From Opitutia bacterium UBA6410 (GTDB taxonomy: Bacteria; Verrucomicrobiota; Verrucomicrobiia; Opitutales; Intestinicryptomonadaceae), in NCBI GenBank assembly GCA_002437405.1, contig DJPO01000048.1, forward strand, positions 1-21,554: a DNA stretch of 21,554 bases, written 5' to 3'. Both the position numbers and the translations under genes were made by a program. Within the stretch, counting starts at the first letter, position 1, and each line of letters starts with the position of its first letter. Shown here piece by piece: positions 6,449-14,150 of the stretch. The notes beneath the pieces were generated by a model. It had not been told where the DNA came from. It did no database searches and was given only the letters and a program-made list of their open reading frames with translations.

Positions 6449-8184
6449 AATCCGACGGCTGGACTTCCAAACTCGGGGTGATTCTCGCGGTTGCGGGAAG
6501 TGCGGTCGGGCTCGGCAATTTTCTGAAATTCCCCGGACAAGTCGCGATGTACGGCGGGGCTGCGTTTATGATAGCGTACGTCGTCTCGTTTTTTATGCTC
6601 GGGCTGCCGATTTCCATTTGCGAATGGACTATGGGCAGGCACGGCGGCGCAAACGGCTTCAATTCGCCCCCCGGAATTTTGGGGTTCTTCGCGCGGAGCA
6701 AGAAAATGGCGTATTTCGGGCTGCTGAGCGTGCTGATGACGATGATAATTTTCTGCTACTATATTTATATAGAGGCGTGGTGCTTGGGGTATGCGGTAAA
6801 TTTTCTGTTCGGGACGCTCGATTTTTCCACGACGCAACAGGCGGGCGATTTCTTCAACGGCTTTGTCGGCGCGGGCGCGGACGGAAGTGCGATGAAGTTC
6901 GGAGTCGGCGGGGTTCTGGCGTATTTCCTCTTTTCGTTTTTTCTCAATTTTACCCTGATTTACAGGGGAGTTTCGAAGGGCATAGAGCTTTTCTGCAAGT
7001 TCGCAATGCCGACTCTCGTGTTTCTTGCAATTCTGATTGTTATCCGAATGGCGACGCTTACCGACATTTCCGCCGAGCACCCCGAGCGCACTATAAATCA
7101 GGGAATGGGCTTTATGTGGAATCCCGTAAAAGTCGTGCTCGAGAAAAACGACGGCCGCAAATGGGTCGAGGCTCAGCGGCTTGTCGGCGACATCGAAATA
7201 GCCGCCGCGCGGGAGAAAGTCGAGGCTTCGAAATCCGACCCCTCCGCACAGCCCGCGCTCCGAATCCGCGAAATTTCCGTTTGGGAGCAGCTCGCGAATC
7301 CGTCGATTTGGATTGCCGCGGCGGGGCAGGTCTTCTTCAGCCTGACTGTCGGATTCGGCGCGATTATGACTTACGCGAGCTATCTTAAACGCCGCGACGA
7401 CATTGTATTAAGCTCGATAACTTCCTGCGCCGCAAACGAATTTTGCGAAGTCTGCTTGGGCGGTCTGATTACCGTCCCCGCCGCCGTCGCATTCCTCGGG
7501 GTTGCGGGCGTAATGGGAGCGGGTTTGAGCCTTTTCGATTTGGGGTTCAAGGTCTTGCCGATGTTCTTCTCGCACATAGCGTTCGGGCAGGTCTTCGGCT
7601 TTATGTTCTTCTTCCTGCTCTTTTTGGCGGCTGTGACAAGTTCGCTTTCGATGCTCCAGCCGAGTATGGCGTTTATCGAGGAATCCGTCAAAATCCGCCG
7701 CAAGTTTTCCACGCTTATGCTCGGAATTTTGGCGTTTTTCATATCGGGATTTGTCGTGTTCTTCTCGGGCGGCTTGAAGGCGATGGACACTTTCGATTTT
7801 TGGATGGGTCAGGTTGCAATCTACATTTTCTCCGTCGTGCAAATCTGCCTGTTCTCGTGGTACTTCGGCGCGGAGAGGGGGGCGAGGCTCGCGCGGATAG
7901 GTGCGCAAATCCGCCTGCCGAATTTCTATGTCCCGCTCATTAAATATATTACGCCCGTATTTCTGATTGCCGTGTTCATTTTGTGGCTCGCAAAGGACGT
8001 TTTCGGCATTTTGGGCAGCGGCGAAATCAGCCCGTATATTCTCGACATTGTCGGCTCCGAGACCCACCCGCGCAATGCGGTCGCTGTAATGGCGGTTGTC
8101 ATAATCGTGGCGTTGGGGATTTTCTACGCCGCAATTTTGTCGATGTCCAATAGATACGACAAGCTCGGAGGCTCCAAGAAATGA
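6445..8184 (+). CDS. Neurotransmitter:sodium symporter (NSS/LeuT family) transporter
   Basis: Inner-membrane sodium-coupled amino-acid (or similar solute) importer, 579 residues with about 12 membrane segments. TM1 carries GSAVGLGNFLKFP (residues 18-30), nearly the LeuT sodium/substrate-binding stretch; the extracellular-gate arginine of LeuT is replaced by K28, while the partner aspartate appears kept as D451 in FDFWMG. WIAAAGQVFFSLTVGFGA is the unwound TM6 region. Between TM5 and TM6 there is a hydrophilic insertion of roughly 50 residues (about 225-275, rich in E, K, R) not present in LeuT. GGAGG at 6433-6437 precedes the ATG by 7 nt, and the gene overlaps the acyltransferase by 4 nt. A 39-codon gene overlaps its 3' end by 4 nt. 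The substrate cannot be read from sequence. Confidence 0.9.
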   Translation: MKSDGWTSKLGVILAVAGSAVGLGNFLKFPGQVAMYGGAAFMIAYVVSFFMLGLPISICEWTMGRHGGANGFNSPPGILGFFARSKKMAYFGLLSVLMTMIIFCYYIYIEAWCLGYAVNFLFGTLDFSTTQQAGDFFNGFVGAGADGSAMKFGVGGVLAYFLFSFFLNFTLIYRGVSKGIELFCKFAMPTLVFLAILIVIRMATLTDISAEHPERTINQGMGFMWNPVKVVLEKNDGRKWVEAQRLVGDIEIAAAREKVEASKSDPSAQPALRIREISVWEQLANPSIWIAAAGQVFFSLTVGFGAIMTYASYLKRRDDIVLSSITSCAANEFCEVCLGGLITVPAAVAFLGVAGVMGAGLSLFDLGFKVLPMFFSHIAFGQVFGFMFFFLLFLAAVTSSLSMLQPSMAFIEESVKIRRKFSTLMLGILAFFISGFVVFFSGGLKAMDTFDFWMGQVAIYIFSVVQICLFSWYFGAERGARLARIGAQIRLPNFYVPLIKYITPVFLIAVFILWLAKDVFGILGSGEISPYILDIVGSETHPRNAVAVMAVVIIVALGIFYAAILSMSNRYDKLGGSKK

Positions 8185-8300
8185 CAATCGGCGGCTGGAT
8201 TACGTTTATTTTGTCGGCGGGCTCGTTTACGACGTTGTTCGTCGTCTGCCTGTACAAAGTGTTGACGTCAAAGGGCGGCGACTCTGAAAATTCAAAGTAG
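8181..8300 (+). CDS. 39-residue single-helix membrane protein, MetS-like small subunit of the NSS transporter
   Basis: A short gene encoding a 39-residue protein. It begins MTIGGWITFILSAGS, continues as one hydrophobic helix (about residues 5-28) and ends in a polar tail KGGDSENSK. GGAGG at 8167-8171 lies 9 nt upstream, and the ATG overlaps the transporter stop (ATGA), so translation is probably coupled. Known bacterial NSS transporters such as MetP of Corynebacterium are accompanied by a one-helix MetS subunit encoded directly downstream and needed for uptake; position, size and topology fit that pattern here. The similarity is mainly architectural, and I cannot show homology. Its last 9 bp overlap the end of the convergent hemW-like gene. 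Confidence 0.75.
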   Translation: MTIGGWITFILSAGSFTTLFVVCLYKVLTSKGGDSENSK

Positions 8301-9425
8301 CTCGACTGCGACGGAATCGGCGACGAGCCGCCCGCTGCGCGTAAGTTTTATCATTTCGCCCGAGCATTCGAGCAGCCCTTGCGACTGGAGGAAGTCGAGG
8401 CTTTCGGAATATTTTTTTATGTCCGCGCGCGGGAAGCGTTTGGCGAGAGATGCCATATCGACGCCGCGGTTCATTCTAAGCCCGAAAATCAGCGCGCTCG
8501 AAAGCATTTCGGCGTCGTCGAGCGGCACGATGTTTTCGTATTGCGGGTCGCCGCTTTCGATTCCCCGCGCCCACTTGCCGAAATCCGCGGCGTTCGCAAA
8601 CCGCCTGCCGCCGCACTGCGACGCCGCCGACGGGCCGAATCCGCGCCACATTGCCATATTCCAAGTCGAGAGGTTGTGCAGGCACTCCCCGCCGTCCTTT
8701 GCGTAGTTCGAAATTTCGTATTGGGCGAAGCCGAGCTCCGGCAGTTTGTCCATTGCCGTTTCAAAAAAATCGCCCTCGCGCTCGCGCTTTTCAAGCTCCG
8801 CGTCGTCGCCGATTCCCCCGCAACACGATGTCCCGCTCTCGAACTCAAGGCAGTACGCGCTGATGTGGTCAACGGGGCATTGGGCGGCGCGCTCGAGGTC
8901 GGCAATCCACATATCTTTTGTCTGACCTTTTGCGCCGAAAATCAGGTCTATTGAAAAATGCGGAAAGTTTTCGTCGTGTACGGCTTCGATTGCATCGAGC
9001 GTCGCGCGCAGTGTGTGCGCCCGCCCGAGGCTGCGCAGTGTGCGTTCGTCGAAACTCTGGACGCCCAGCGAGATGCGCGTTATCCCGATTCTCTTGAAAG
9101 CGGCGAGTTTTTCGCGCGTGATGGTCGACGGCGAGACTTCGACAGTCCACTCGCGCTTCGGGCGAAAGTCTCCGAGCGCGTCGGCGAGCCTTTCAATCGA
9201 GTCCGCCGAGAGCGACGACGGCGTCCCTCCGCCCCAGAACATAGTGTCTACGCTGCTTTCGGGCAGTTCGCCGCGCGCGAGCCTCGCCTCCTTTGCGAGA
9301 AGTTCGACGTACCGCGCCTGCTCCGCCCCGTCCGCCCTGCGTTTGTAGAAGCGGCAGTATCCGCACGGCGCGGCGCAGAACGGGACGTGCACATAAATTC
9401 CAAAATTCTCGAAAATGGCTTGCAT
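8292..9425 (-). CDS. hemW: HemW-like radical SAM protein (coproporphyrinogen III oxidase-like)
   Basis: A 377-residue cytoplasmic radical SAM protein. VHVPFCAAPCGYCRF holds the 4Fe-4S/SAM cysteines C17, C21 and C24 (CX3CX2C); GGGTPS (65-70) is the SAM-binding motif; then come EVSPSTITREKL and ISLGVQSFDERTLRSLGR, and SIDLIFGAKGQT, all typical of HemW. HemN proper has a fourth cysteine immediately after (CX3CX2CXC), which is absent here, so this is the HemW branch: a haem-binding protein implicated in haem delivery, not a proven oxidase. The reading frame is open further upstream (to 9545), but that part overlaps the divergent lipoprotein gene; the family start is MQAIFENFGIYVHVPFC, and AAGGCGG lies 3 nt before it. 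The gene is convergent with the small transporter-subunit gene and shares 9 bp with it. Confidence 0.9.
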   Translation of the reverse strand: MQAIFENFGIYVHVPFCAAPCGYCRFYKRRADGAEQARYVELLAKEARLARGELPESSVDTMFWGGGTPSSLSADSIERLADALGDFRPKREWTVEVSPSTITREKLAAFKRIGITRISLGVQSFDERTLRSLGRAHTLRATLDAIEAVHDENFPHFSIDLIFGAKGQTKDMWIADLERAAQCPVDHISAYCLEFESGTSCCGGIGDDAELEKREREGDFFETAMDKLPELGFAQYEISNYAKDGGECLHNLSTWNMAMWRGFGPSAASQCGGRRFANAADFGKWARGIESGDPQYENIVPLDDAEMLSSALIFGLRMNRGVDMASLAKRFPRADIKKYSESLDFLQSQGLLECSGEMIKLTRSGRLVADSVAVELL

Positions 9426-9475
9426 AAACCGCCTTATTTGTGAAAATATAACCCAATAAAACAAAACTTGTTCGT
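9426..9475. promoter_or_regulatory. Divergent promoter region between hemW and the lipoprotein gene
   Basis: Fifty AT-rich bases separate two divergent genes, so both promoters must lie here or extend into the coding regions. On the minus strand TATATT (plus coordinates 9445-9450) is a plausible -10 for hemW; I see no convincing -35 for either direction. No strong Shine-Dalgarno precedes the plus-strand ATG at 9476. Confidence 0.35.
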
Positions 9476-10528
9476 ATGGCAAAAAAAATATCGATTCTTT
9501 TTTCGACAATAGCACTGCTGTTCTCGGGTTGCGCGGGATTGACAAATCTCACCCCCGAGAAGTTGCCCGAAAACTCTTCGCGCCTCTATACTTTGAGCAT
9601 GAGCGCGCACATTAACGACGGCTCGATTGTCCCAAATTCCATCGAACCGTTTATCGTCATCGACGAGAAAATCCTCCCGATGAAGGCGGTCGACAACCTC
9701 GAAAACGACAGAATTTACGAATACGACTACCGCCTGCCCGCAGGCAGACGCGACGCCAAGTACTACTTCATGCTCAAGTACAAGGTAAAGAACAATGTAG
9801 AAAATGGCGAGCGCGAAAGAACCCTCACCAGCCCCACGGTCTACAAGCTCGAGCCCGTGCGCAGGTACGTCGTCACCCTCCAGAGCGAACGCGGGCCCGT
9901 CGGCACGGTCGTTCCCGTTCTCGGCAGAGGTTTTGACAAGCTCGACAAAATCATTATCGGCGGCGTCAAGGCCGACACCGAATACGTCTCCCGCGCGATG
10001 ATTAACTTCGTCGTTCCCCCGCTCAAGGCTGGCGAAAACTACGAAGTAAAGCTCGTTGGCTCGGAAAGCGAAATGTGGATTGGACAGTTCAAGGTCGACC
10101 CCGCCGAAATGCAGGTCTCGCCCAAGCAAATCGAAATCCGCAGCGGCGAAATCGTCAACGTGATTTTCGGAATCGGCTTTTCCGCCCCGCGCGGCGGCTA
10201 TGCGGTCGACGTAAAAACCAATATTCCCAGCTCCGTGATTATGGACGAAGTCGTAATCCCCGAGGGCGCGAACAGCGTGAGTGTCGCGCTCAAAGGCGGC
10301 GCGGAGGGCAAGGGTTCTCTCTACATCTCGGGCGTGGGCTTTGACGACGTGGTTGTGCCCGTCGTAGTCAAGGCTTCCGAGGCTAAGGACGAACTGCTCG
10401 GCAGCGTATCCGAATCGGTGAACGAAATCGAAGCTTCCGATGCTCCCAAGAAGGACGCCAAGGCGGCAAAGCCCGTAAAGCCCGCCGCCCAGACGGTTGT
10501 CGACGACGGCTCGGCTCCCGAAAAGTAA
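9476..10528 (+). CDS. Unrecognised lipoprotein with probable IPT/TIG-like beta-sandwich domain
   Basis: 350 residues; function not recognised. The N-terminus MAKKISILFSTIALLFSGC is a lipoprotein signal peptide with lipobox FSGC and lipidated C19, so the mature protein should be anchored in an envelope membrane. Residues about 130-205 (around GTVVPVLGRGFDKLDKIIIG and YEVKLV) look like an immunoglobulin-like IPT/TIG fold, and a second beta-rich segment (about 213-305) follows. The last 35 residues are rich in Ala, Lys, Pro and Asp and probably disordered. No catalytic motif is visible. It is divergent from hemW and followed by a strong intrinsic terminator, so it is probably transcribed alone. 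An adhesin-like or structural envelope role is only a guess. Confidence 0.75.
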   Translation: MAKKISILFSTIALLFSGCAGLTNLTPEKLPENSSRLYTLSMSAHINDGSIVPNSIEPFIVIDEKILPMKAVDNLENDRIYEYDYRLPAGRRDAKYYFMLKYKVKNNVENGERERTLTSPTVYKLEPVRRYVVTLQSERGPVGTVVPVLGRGFDKLDKIIIGGVKADTEYVSRAMINFVVPPLKAGENYEVKLVGSESEMWIGQFKVDPAEMQVSPKQIEIRSGEIVNVIFGIGFSAPRGGYAVDVKTNIPSSVIMDEVVIPEGANSVSVALKGGAEGKGSLYISGVGFDDVVVPVVVKASEAKDELLGSVSESVNEIEASDAPKKDAKAAKPVKPAAQTVVDDGSAPEK

Positions 10529-10540
10529 TTTTTTGACAAG

Positions 10541-10573
10541 CGGGGAGCGTCAAGGCGCGTCCCCGTTTTTTTT
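10541..10573 (+). terminator. Intrinsic terminator after the lipoprotein gene
   Basis: CGGGGAGCG pairs with CGCGTCCCCG (one bulged base) around a TCAAGG loop, followed immediately by eight T residues (10566-10573). It starts 12 nt after the stop codon, a textbook rho-independent terminator. Confidence 0.85.
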
Positions 10574-10674
10574 AATTAGAAAACGGCTTTGGGTAAAGCG
10601 GTTTTTGTCAAACAGACGTTTTGCCAAGCGGCTTAGGTGCTCTACAAACGGAAATTAAGCAACGGAGTAAAGAT

Positions 10675-11538
10675 ATGAAAAAAACGAAAAAAATTCTCGA
10701 AATAAAAAAATATCCCGAAACGCTCGACGAAAAGAGTTGCGACCAGCCCATCGAGGGCGCGTTTGAAGTAATGTCGGAGCGGCTTATGCGCATACAGCGC
10801 GACCTGCTAATGCCAGCGTTCATATTCGAGCACGAGAAAATCCAAAACACGATAACCTTTTTCGGCGCGTCCAGAATAAAGCCCGAGGAAGTCGCAAAAG
10901 CCGAGCTCGACGCCGCAAAGAAGGGCAGGGGCAAGAACGCCAAGGCGCAGCTCGAGGCGGCGAAAATGGCGTACGAAATGTCGAAGTACTACACCGCCGC
11001 AGAGGAGCTCGCCCGCAGGCTTCAGGAGTGGTCGAATACACTCGATTTGCCCGCCGACAAAAAATTCTACATAATGACTGGCGGCGGCCCTGGAATTATG
11101 GAAGCCGCCAACAAGGGCGCGTATCTTGCGGGCGGCAAACCCGTGGGCGCAACAATCGTCATTCCCGACGAGCAGAAGCGCAACAAGTATCTCGAGCGCG
11201 GCGTCTGGATTAACTTCAACTACTTTTTGATGCGCAAATTCTGGTTGCTGTTTTTCGCCAAAGCCCTCGTGGTTTTCCCCGGCGGGACGGGTACTTTCGA
11301 CGAATTTTTCGAAGTCTTCACGCTTATGAAAACGCGCAAGACGAGCAACCCGAAGATTCCGACGGTTCTCTTCGGAAAGAAATTCTGGCAGAACAGCGTG
11401 AACTTCGACTGGCTCGTGAAAACCGACGTTATGACAAAGCGCGATTTGGATTTAATCCGCTACGCCGACACGGTCGACGAGGCTTTCGATTTCATCACAA
11501 AAAGTCTCGAGAAAAACCTCTCGCTCAGCGAAATTTAA
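10675..11538 (+). CDS. LOG family protein (TIGR00730-type Rossmann-fold nucleoside 5'-monophosphate phosphoribohydrolase)
   Basis: 287-residue cytoplasmic protein of the family often misnamed lysine decarboxylase. It has GGGPGIME at 136-143 and PGGTGTFDE at 202-210, the signature PGGxGTxxE with catalytic glutamate E210, and an upstream conserved arginine in LMRKFWLL. Proteins of this family cleave nucleoside 5'-monophosphates to base and ribose 5-phosphate; in bacteria the physiological substrate is often unknown. The first 100 residues are highly charged and longer than in short LOG proteins, with a probably helical, Ala/Lys-rich stretch around 75-100. GGAG at 10664-10667 sits 7 nt before this ATG; a TTG further upstream at 10621 is in frame but lacks support. 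It is flanked by terminators on both sides, so it is probably monocistronic. Confidence 0.85.
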   Translation: MKKTKKILEIKKYPETLDEKSCDQPIEGAFEVMSERLMRIQRDLLMPAFIFEHEKIQNTITFFGASRIKPEEVAKAELDAAKKGRGKNAKAQLEAAKMAYEMSKYYTAAEELARRLQEWSNTLDLPADKKFYIMTGGGPGIMEAANKGAYLAGGKPVGATIVIPDEQKRNKYLERGVWINFNYFLMRKFWLLFFAKALVVFPGGTGTFDEFFEVFTLMKTRKTSNPKIPTVLFGKKFWQNSVNFDWLVKTDVMTKRDLDLIRYADTVDEAFDFITKSLEKNLSLSEI

Positions 11539-11543
11539 CCCGC

Positions 11544-11576
11544 CGAAAACCCCCGATAAAAATCGGGGGGTTTTCG
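11544..11576 (+). terminator. Strong hairpin terminator after the LOG gene
   Basis: CGAAAACCCCCGAT (11544-11557) pairs with ATCGGGGGGTTTTCG (11562-11576), with one bulged G and a loop of a few A residues. The A-tract and T-tract are built into the stem, so the element could work in both directions. It starts 6 nt after the stop codon. Confidence 0.8.
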
Positions 11577-11597
11577 CTTTCGGGCGGGCGTTTCTAC

Positions 11598-11627
11598 TTG
11601 CCTGTTCGGGCGGAATTTTGCTAATAT
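11598..11627 (+). promoter_or_regulatory. Candidate promoter of the lptF/G-purD transcript
   Basis: TTGCCT (11598-11603) and TAATAT (11622-11627) are spaced by 18 nt, directly after a terminator and before a new set of tightly packed genes. Initiation would fall near 11634, only about 3 nt before an ATG at 11637, implying a leaderless or nearly leaderless message for the small ORF that starts there. Confidence 0.45.
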
Positions 11628-11636
11628 TTTCCGCAA

Positions 11637-11741
11637 ATGCAATATTACGGAATTTTTAACGCCGCGCGGGCGGTTTTGTCGGGGATTCTCGGGAATCCCG
11701 CGGCTCTCGGCGCGCGGATTTTGGGGGCGGAGGTTTTATGA
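11637..11741 (+). CDS. Possible 34-residue leader-type ORF overlapping the permease start
   Basis: A short frame from ATG 11637 to TGA 11739-11741 encodes 34 residues beginning MQYYGIFNAARAVLSGILGN. The stop overlaps the ATG of the following permease (ATGA), an arrangement typical of translational coupling, and third positions are G/C-rich like real genes here. The peptide could be amphipathic but lacks a clear signal peptide or membrane helix. No Shine-Dalgarno precedes it; the proposed promoter would make it nearly leaderless. It may be a genuine small gene, a leader peptide, or chance: a strong GGAGG for the permease lies inside it. Function unknown. Confidence 0.35.
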   Translation: MQYYGIFNAARAVLSGILGNPAALGARILGAEVL

Positions 11742-12850
11742 AGCTTTTGGATAGATATGTCTTTTGCGAATGGCTGAAAGTGTTTTTCGTCGCAATCGGC
11801 GTAACGCTCGGGATTCTCATTCTCCACGATATGTACGACAACCTCGGCAAGCTCATAAACTGGGGGGCGTCGACCGAGCAAATCTGCCTGTATTACGCGC
11901 TGCTTACCCCGACGCTCGTCCCCGTTGTTTTGCCGATAAGCCTTTTGCTCTCGCTCATATATGTGTTGGGTTCTCTGCACCGCAACAACGAAATCACCGC
12001 GATGCGCGCGGCGGGTATGAACGTCTTTAAAATCACGCGCTCTCTGTGGGTGGCGGGCGTGCTTTTGGCGGGGCTTTTGTTGTGGCTGAACGCCAACATT
12101 ATCCCCCGATGCAAGGAAAATTCGCGCCTGCTCTACGAAAACGTGAAATTCGAGCAGGAGATGAAGCAGGTGGATATTTCGCAGGTCGGCAAGATTGGCG
12201 GACTGTGCTTCAACAACCGCAAAGACGGGCGGCTTTGGTATATGAATTCTTTCTCTATGGCGACAAACCGCGCGCGCGGCGTGACCGTTTCGTCGTTCGA
12301 TTCGCGCAGCCGCGAGGTCTCCCGCGTGATGGCGCGCGAAGGGGTCTACGACGACGTCGACAAGTGCTGGTTTTTTCTCGACGGCCAGCAAATCCAGTTC
12401 GACCCCGAAACCCACCGCGCCACAAAAGCCGTAGGGTTCGACAAAAAATATTTCAGGGAATTCGGCGAGCAGCCCAACATAATGGTGCTTTCGATGCGTC
12501 GCCCCAAAGACCTGTCCCTCACCGAAACCCAGACGCTAATTGCCTCGATGGGCGACACTTCCGCGCCCGAGGCAATCCCGTATTTGGTGCGCGAGTATTC
12601 CATTTGGTTTAGCCCGTTTGCGTGCATAATCGTCGTGGCTATCGCGATTCCGTTTTCCGTTGCGGGAGTCCGCACTAACCCTATGGTCGGGGTCTCGAAG
12701 ACGGTCGGGCTGTTTTTCGTATATTTTATTTTCGACAGCATACTTACGGCAATCGGCGGACGCGGGATAATCCCGCCGCTCTGGGCTGCGGCCATTCCCA
12801 ATGTCGCGATGCTGGTTTTCGCGCTTAGTTTGTACAGAAAGGTAGTTTGA
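11738..12850 (+). CDS. LptF/LptG (YjgP/YjgQ) family permease
   Basis: 370-residue inner-membrane protein of the LPS-export ABC complex LptB2FG, which extracts lipopolysaccharide from the inner membrane and passes it to LptC/LptA. Topology fits the family: three N-terminal membrane segments (about 15-35, 57-80, 100-118), a periplasmic beta-jellyroll-like region (about 120-285) and three C-terminal segments (about 288-310, 318-342, 347-367). The opening MKLLDRYVFCEWLKVF and the later RAAGM coupling-helix motif (in EITAMRAAGMN) are characteristic. The N-terminus looks more like LptG than LptF, but the paralogues cannot be separated by eye. GGAGG at 11729-11733 is 4 nt from the ATG. No second permease or lptB is in the window. 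purD starts 4 nt after its stop. Confidence 0.88.
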   Translation: MKLLDRYVFCEWLKVFFVAIGVTLGILILHDMYDNLGKLINWGASTEQICLYYALLTPTLVPVVLPISLLLSLIYVLGSLHRNNEITAMRAAGMNVFKITRSLWVAGVLLAGLLLWLNANIIPRCKENSRLLYENVKFEQEMKQVDISQVGKIGGLCFNNRKDGRLWYMNSFSMATNRARGVTVSSFDSRSREVSRVMAREGVYDDVDKCWFFLDGQQIQFDPETHRATKAVGFDKKYFREFGEQPNIMVLSMRRPKDLSLTETQTLIASMGDTSAPEAIPYLVREYSIWFSPFACIIVVAIAIPFSVAGVRTNPMVGVSKTVGLFFVYFIFDSILTAIGGRGIIPPLWAAAIPNVAMLVFALSLYRKVV

Positions 12851-12854
12851 TTTT

Positions 12855-14150
12855 ATGCAATCCGATAAAAAATTGAAAGTTTTGATAGTAGGCAGCGGCG
12901 GACGCGAACACGCGCTCGTTCTTGCCGTTAAACGCTCCCCGCGCTTGGGCGGGTTGGTCTGCGCCCCCGGAAACGGCGGCATTGAGCGCGACTGCGAGGT
13001 CGCCGCAATCGATGCCGACGACATCGGCGCAATCGTAAAATACGCCAAGGAAAACGCGTTCGACTTCGTAATCAGCGGCCCCGAAGTCCCCCTTTCGCTC
13101 GGTCTGGGCGACAAGCTGCGCGCGGCGGGAATCCCCGTCTACGGCCCGTCGAAAAACGGCGCGATTCTGGAGGCGAGCAAGGCGTATTCCAAAAATTTCC
13201 TTAAAAAATACTCGATTCCGACAGCCGAGGGCAAAAACTTCACCGACGCCGACGAAGCCGAAAAGTACATCAGAAACGCCCCGTTCGACACTGTAATCAA
13301 GGCGAGCGGACTGGCGGCGGGCAAGGGTGTGGTAATCCCCGCAACCCGCGACGAAGCGGTCGCCGCCGCGCGCGAGATGCTCGAGGGCGGAGCTTTCGGC
13401 GACAGCGGCAGGGAAATAGTCGTCGAGGAAAAAATGGAGGGCGAAGAGGCGAGCATTATGCTGATGGTCTGCGGCGACAAATACGTTATGCTCCCCGCCA
13501 GCCAAGACCACAAACGCGTCGGCGAAGGCGACACGGGCTTGAATACGGGCGGAATGGGCGCGTACGCCCCCGCCGCCGTCGCGACGCCCGAGGTTCTCGA
13601 CGCCGTCCGCAAAAACATTGTTGCGCCGACTCTCGCAGGGCTAATCAAAGAGGGCGTGGACTATCGCGGAACGCTCTATGTCGGGATTATGATTACAAAG
13701 AGCGGCCCGAAGGTCGTTGAATTCAACGTCCGCTTCGGCGACCCCGAATGTCAGGTGCTGATGCCGCTTCTGGAAAGCGACCCGCTCGAGCTTATGTACG
13801 ACATCGCCTGCGGAAAGCTCGACGACTCGAAAGTCAAAATCGCCGACGGATTTGCGGCAATCGTCGTAATGTGCGCGGCGGGCTATCCCGACAAATACGC
13901 AAAGGGCGACGAAATCGAGCTGCCCGAATCCGTCCCCGCGAATTCCCAGATAATCCACGCGGGCACGAAGCGCGTTGACGGCAAAATCGTGACTGCGGGC
14001 GGGAGAGTCTTGGGGCTTACAGGCTTCGGAAAAACGCTCGAGGAGGCTCTCGCAAACGCCTATGCTTTGACCGATAAGGTGAAGTTCAAGGGCGGTTTCT
14101 TCCGTCGCGACATCGCGCACAGGGAGCTGGAGCGCAGGGCGAAAAAGTAA
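12855..14150 (+). CDS. purD: Phosphoribosylamine-glycine ligase (GAR synthetase)
   Basis: ATP-dependent ligase joining 5-phosphoribosylamine and glycine to GAR, the second step of de novo purine synthesis. The 431-residue ATP-grasp protein has the N-terminal motif VLIVGSGGREHAL (9-21), then ISGPEVPLSLGL, the substrate/ATP-grasp segment IKASGLAAGKGVV, HKRVGEGDTGLNTGGMGAY, and the metal-binding FNVRFGDPECQVLMPLL near residue 300. It is the standard monofunctional length; no PurM or PurN is fused. The ATG lies only 4 nt after the permease stop, with no clear Shine-Dalgarno, suggesting co-transcription and perhaps re-initiation. It ends in a gap with a T-rich tract and an inverted repeat. Confidence 0.95.
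   Translation: MQSDKKLKVLIVGSGGREHALVLAVKRSPRLGGLVCAPGNGGIERDCEVAAIDADDIGAIVKYAKENAFDFVISGPEVPLSLGLGDKLRAAGIPVYGPSKNGAILEASKAYSKNFLKKYSIPTAEGKNFTDADEAEKYIRNAPFDTVIKASGLAAGKGVVIPATRDEAVAAAREMLEGGAFGDSGREIVVEEKMEGEEASIMLMVCGDKYVMLPASQDHKRVGEGDTGLNTGGMGAYAPAAVATPEVLDAVRKNIVAPTLAGLIKEGVDYRGTLYVGIMITKSGPKVVEFNVRFGDPECQVLMPLLESDPLELMYDIACGKLDDSKVKIADGFAAIVVMCAAGYPDKYAKGDEIELPESVPANSQIIHAGTKRVDGKIVTAGGRVLGLTGFGKTLEEALANAYALTDKVKFKGGFFRRDIAHRELERRAKK

Noticed and set aside
5560..7388. Plus-strand alternative frames of 250-320 codons over the acyltransferase and symporter genes
   Set aside because: Products are Arg-rich with no domain resemblance, and the overlapping frames contain clear OlsF-like and LeuT-like motifs.
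8292..9425. HemN (oxygen-independent coproporphyrinogen III oxidase) identity
   Set aside because: The fourth cysteine of the HemN motif CX3CX2CXC is missing (CAAPCGYCRF), which places it with HemW.
9426..9545. Longer N-terminus for the hemW-like gene
   Set aside because: The extension overlaps the divergent lipoprotein gene and its signal-peptide region, and the HemW family begins at the proposed start just before the cysteine motif.
10621..10674. TTG start 54 nt upstream for the LOG-family gene
   Set aside because: The ATG at 10675 has a well-spaced GGAG, and the extra residues show no family similarity.
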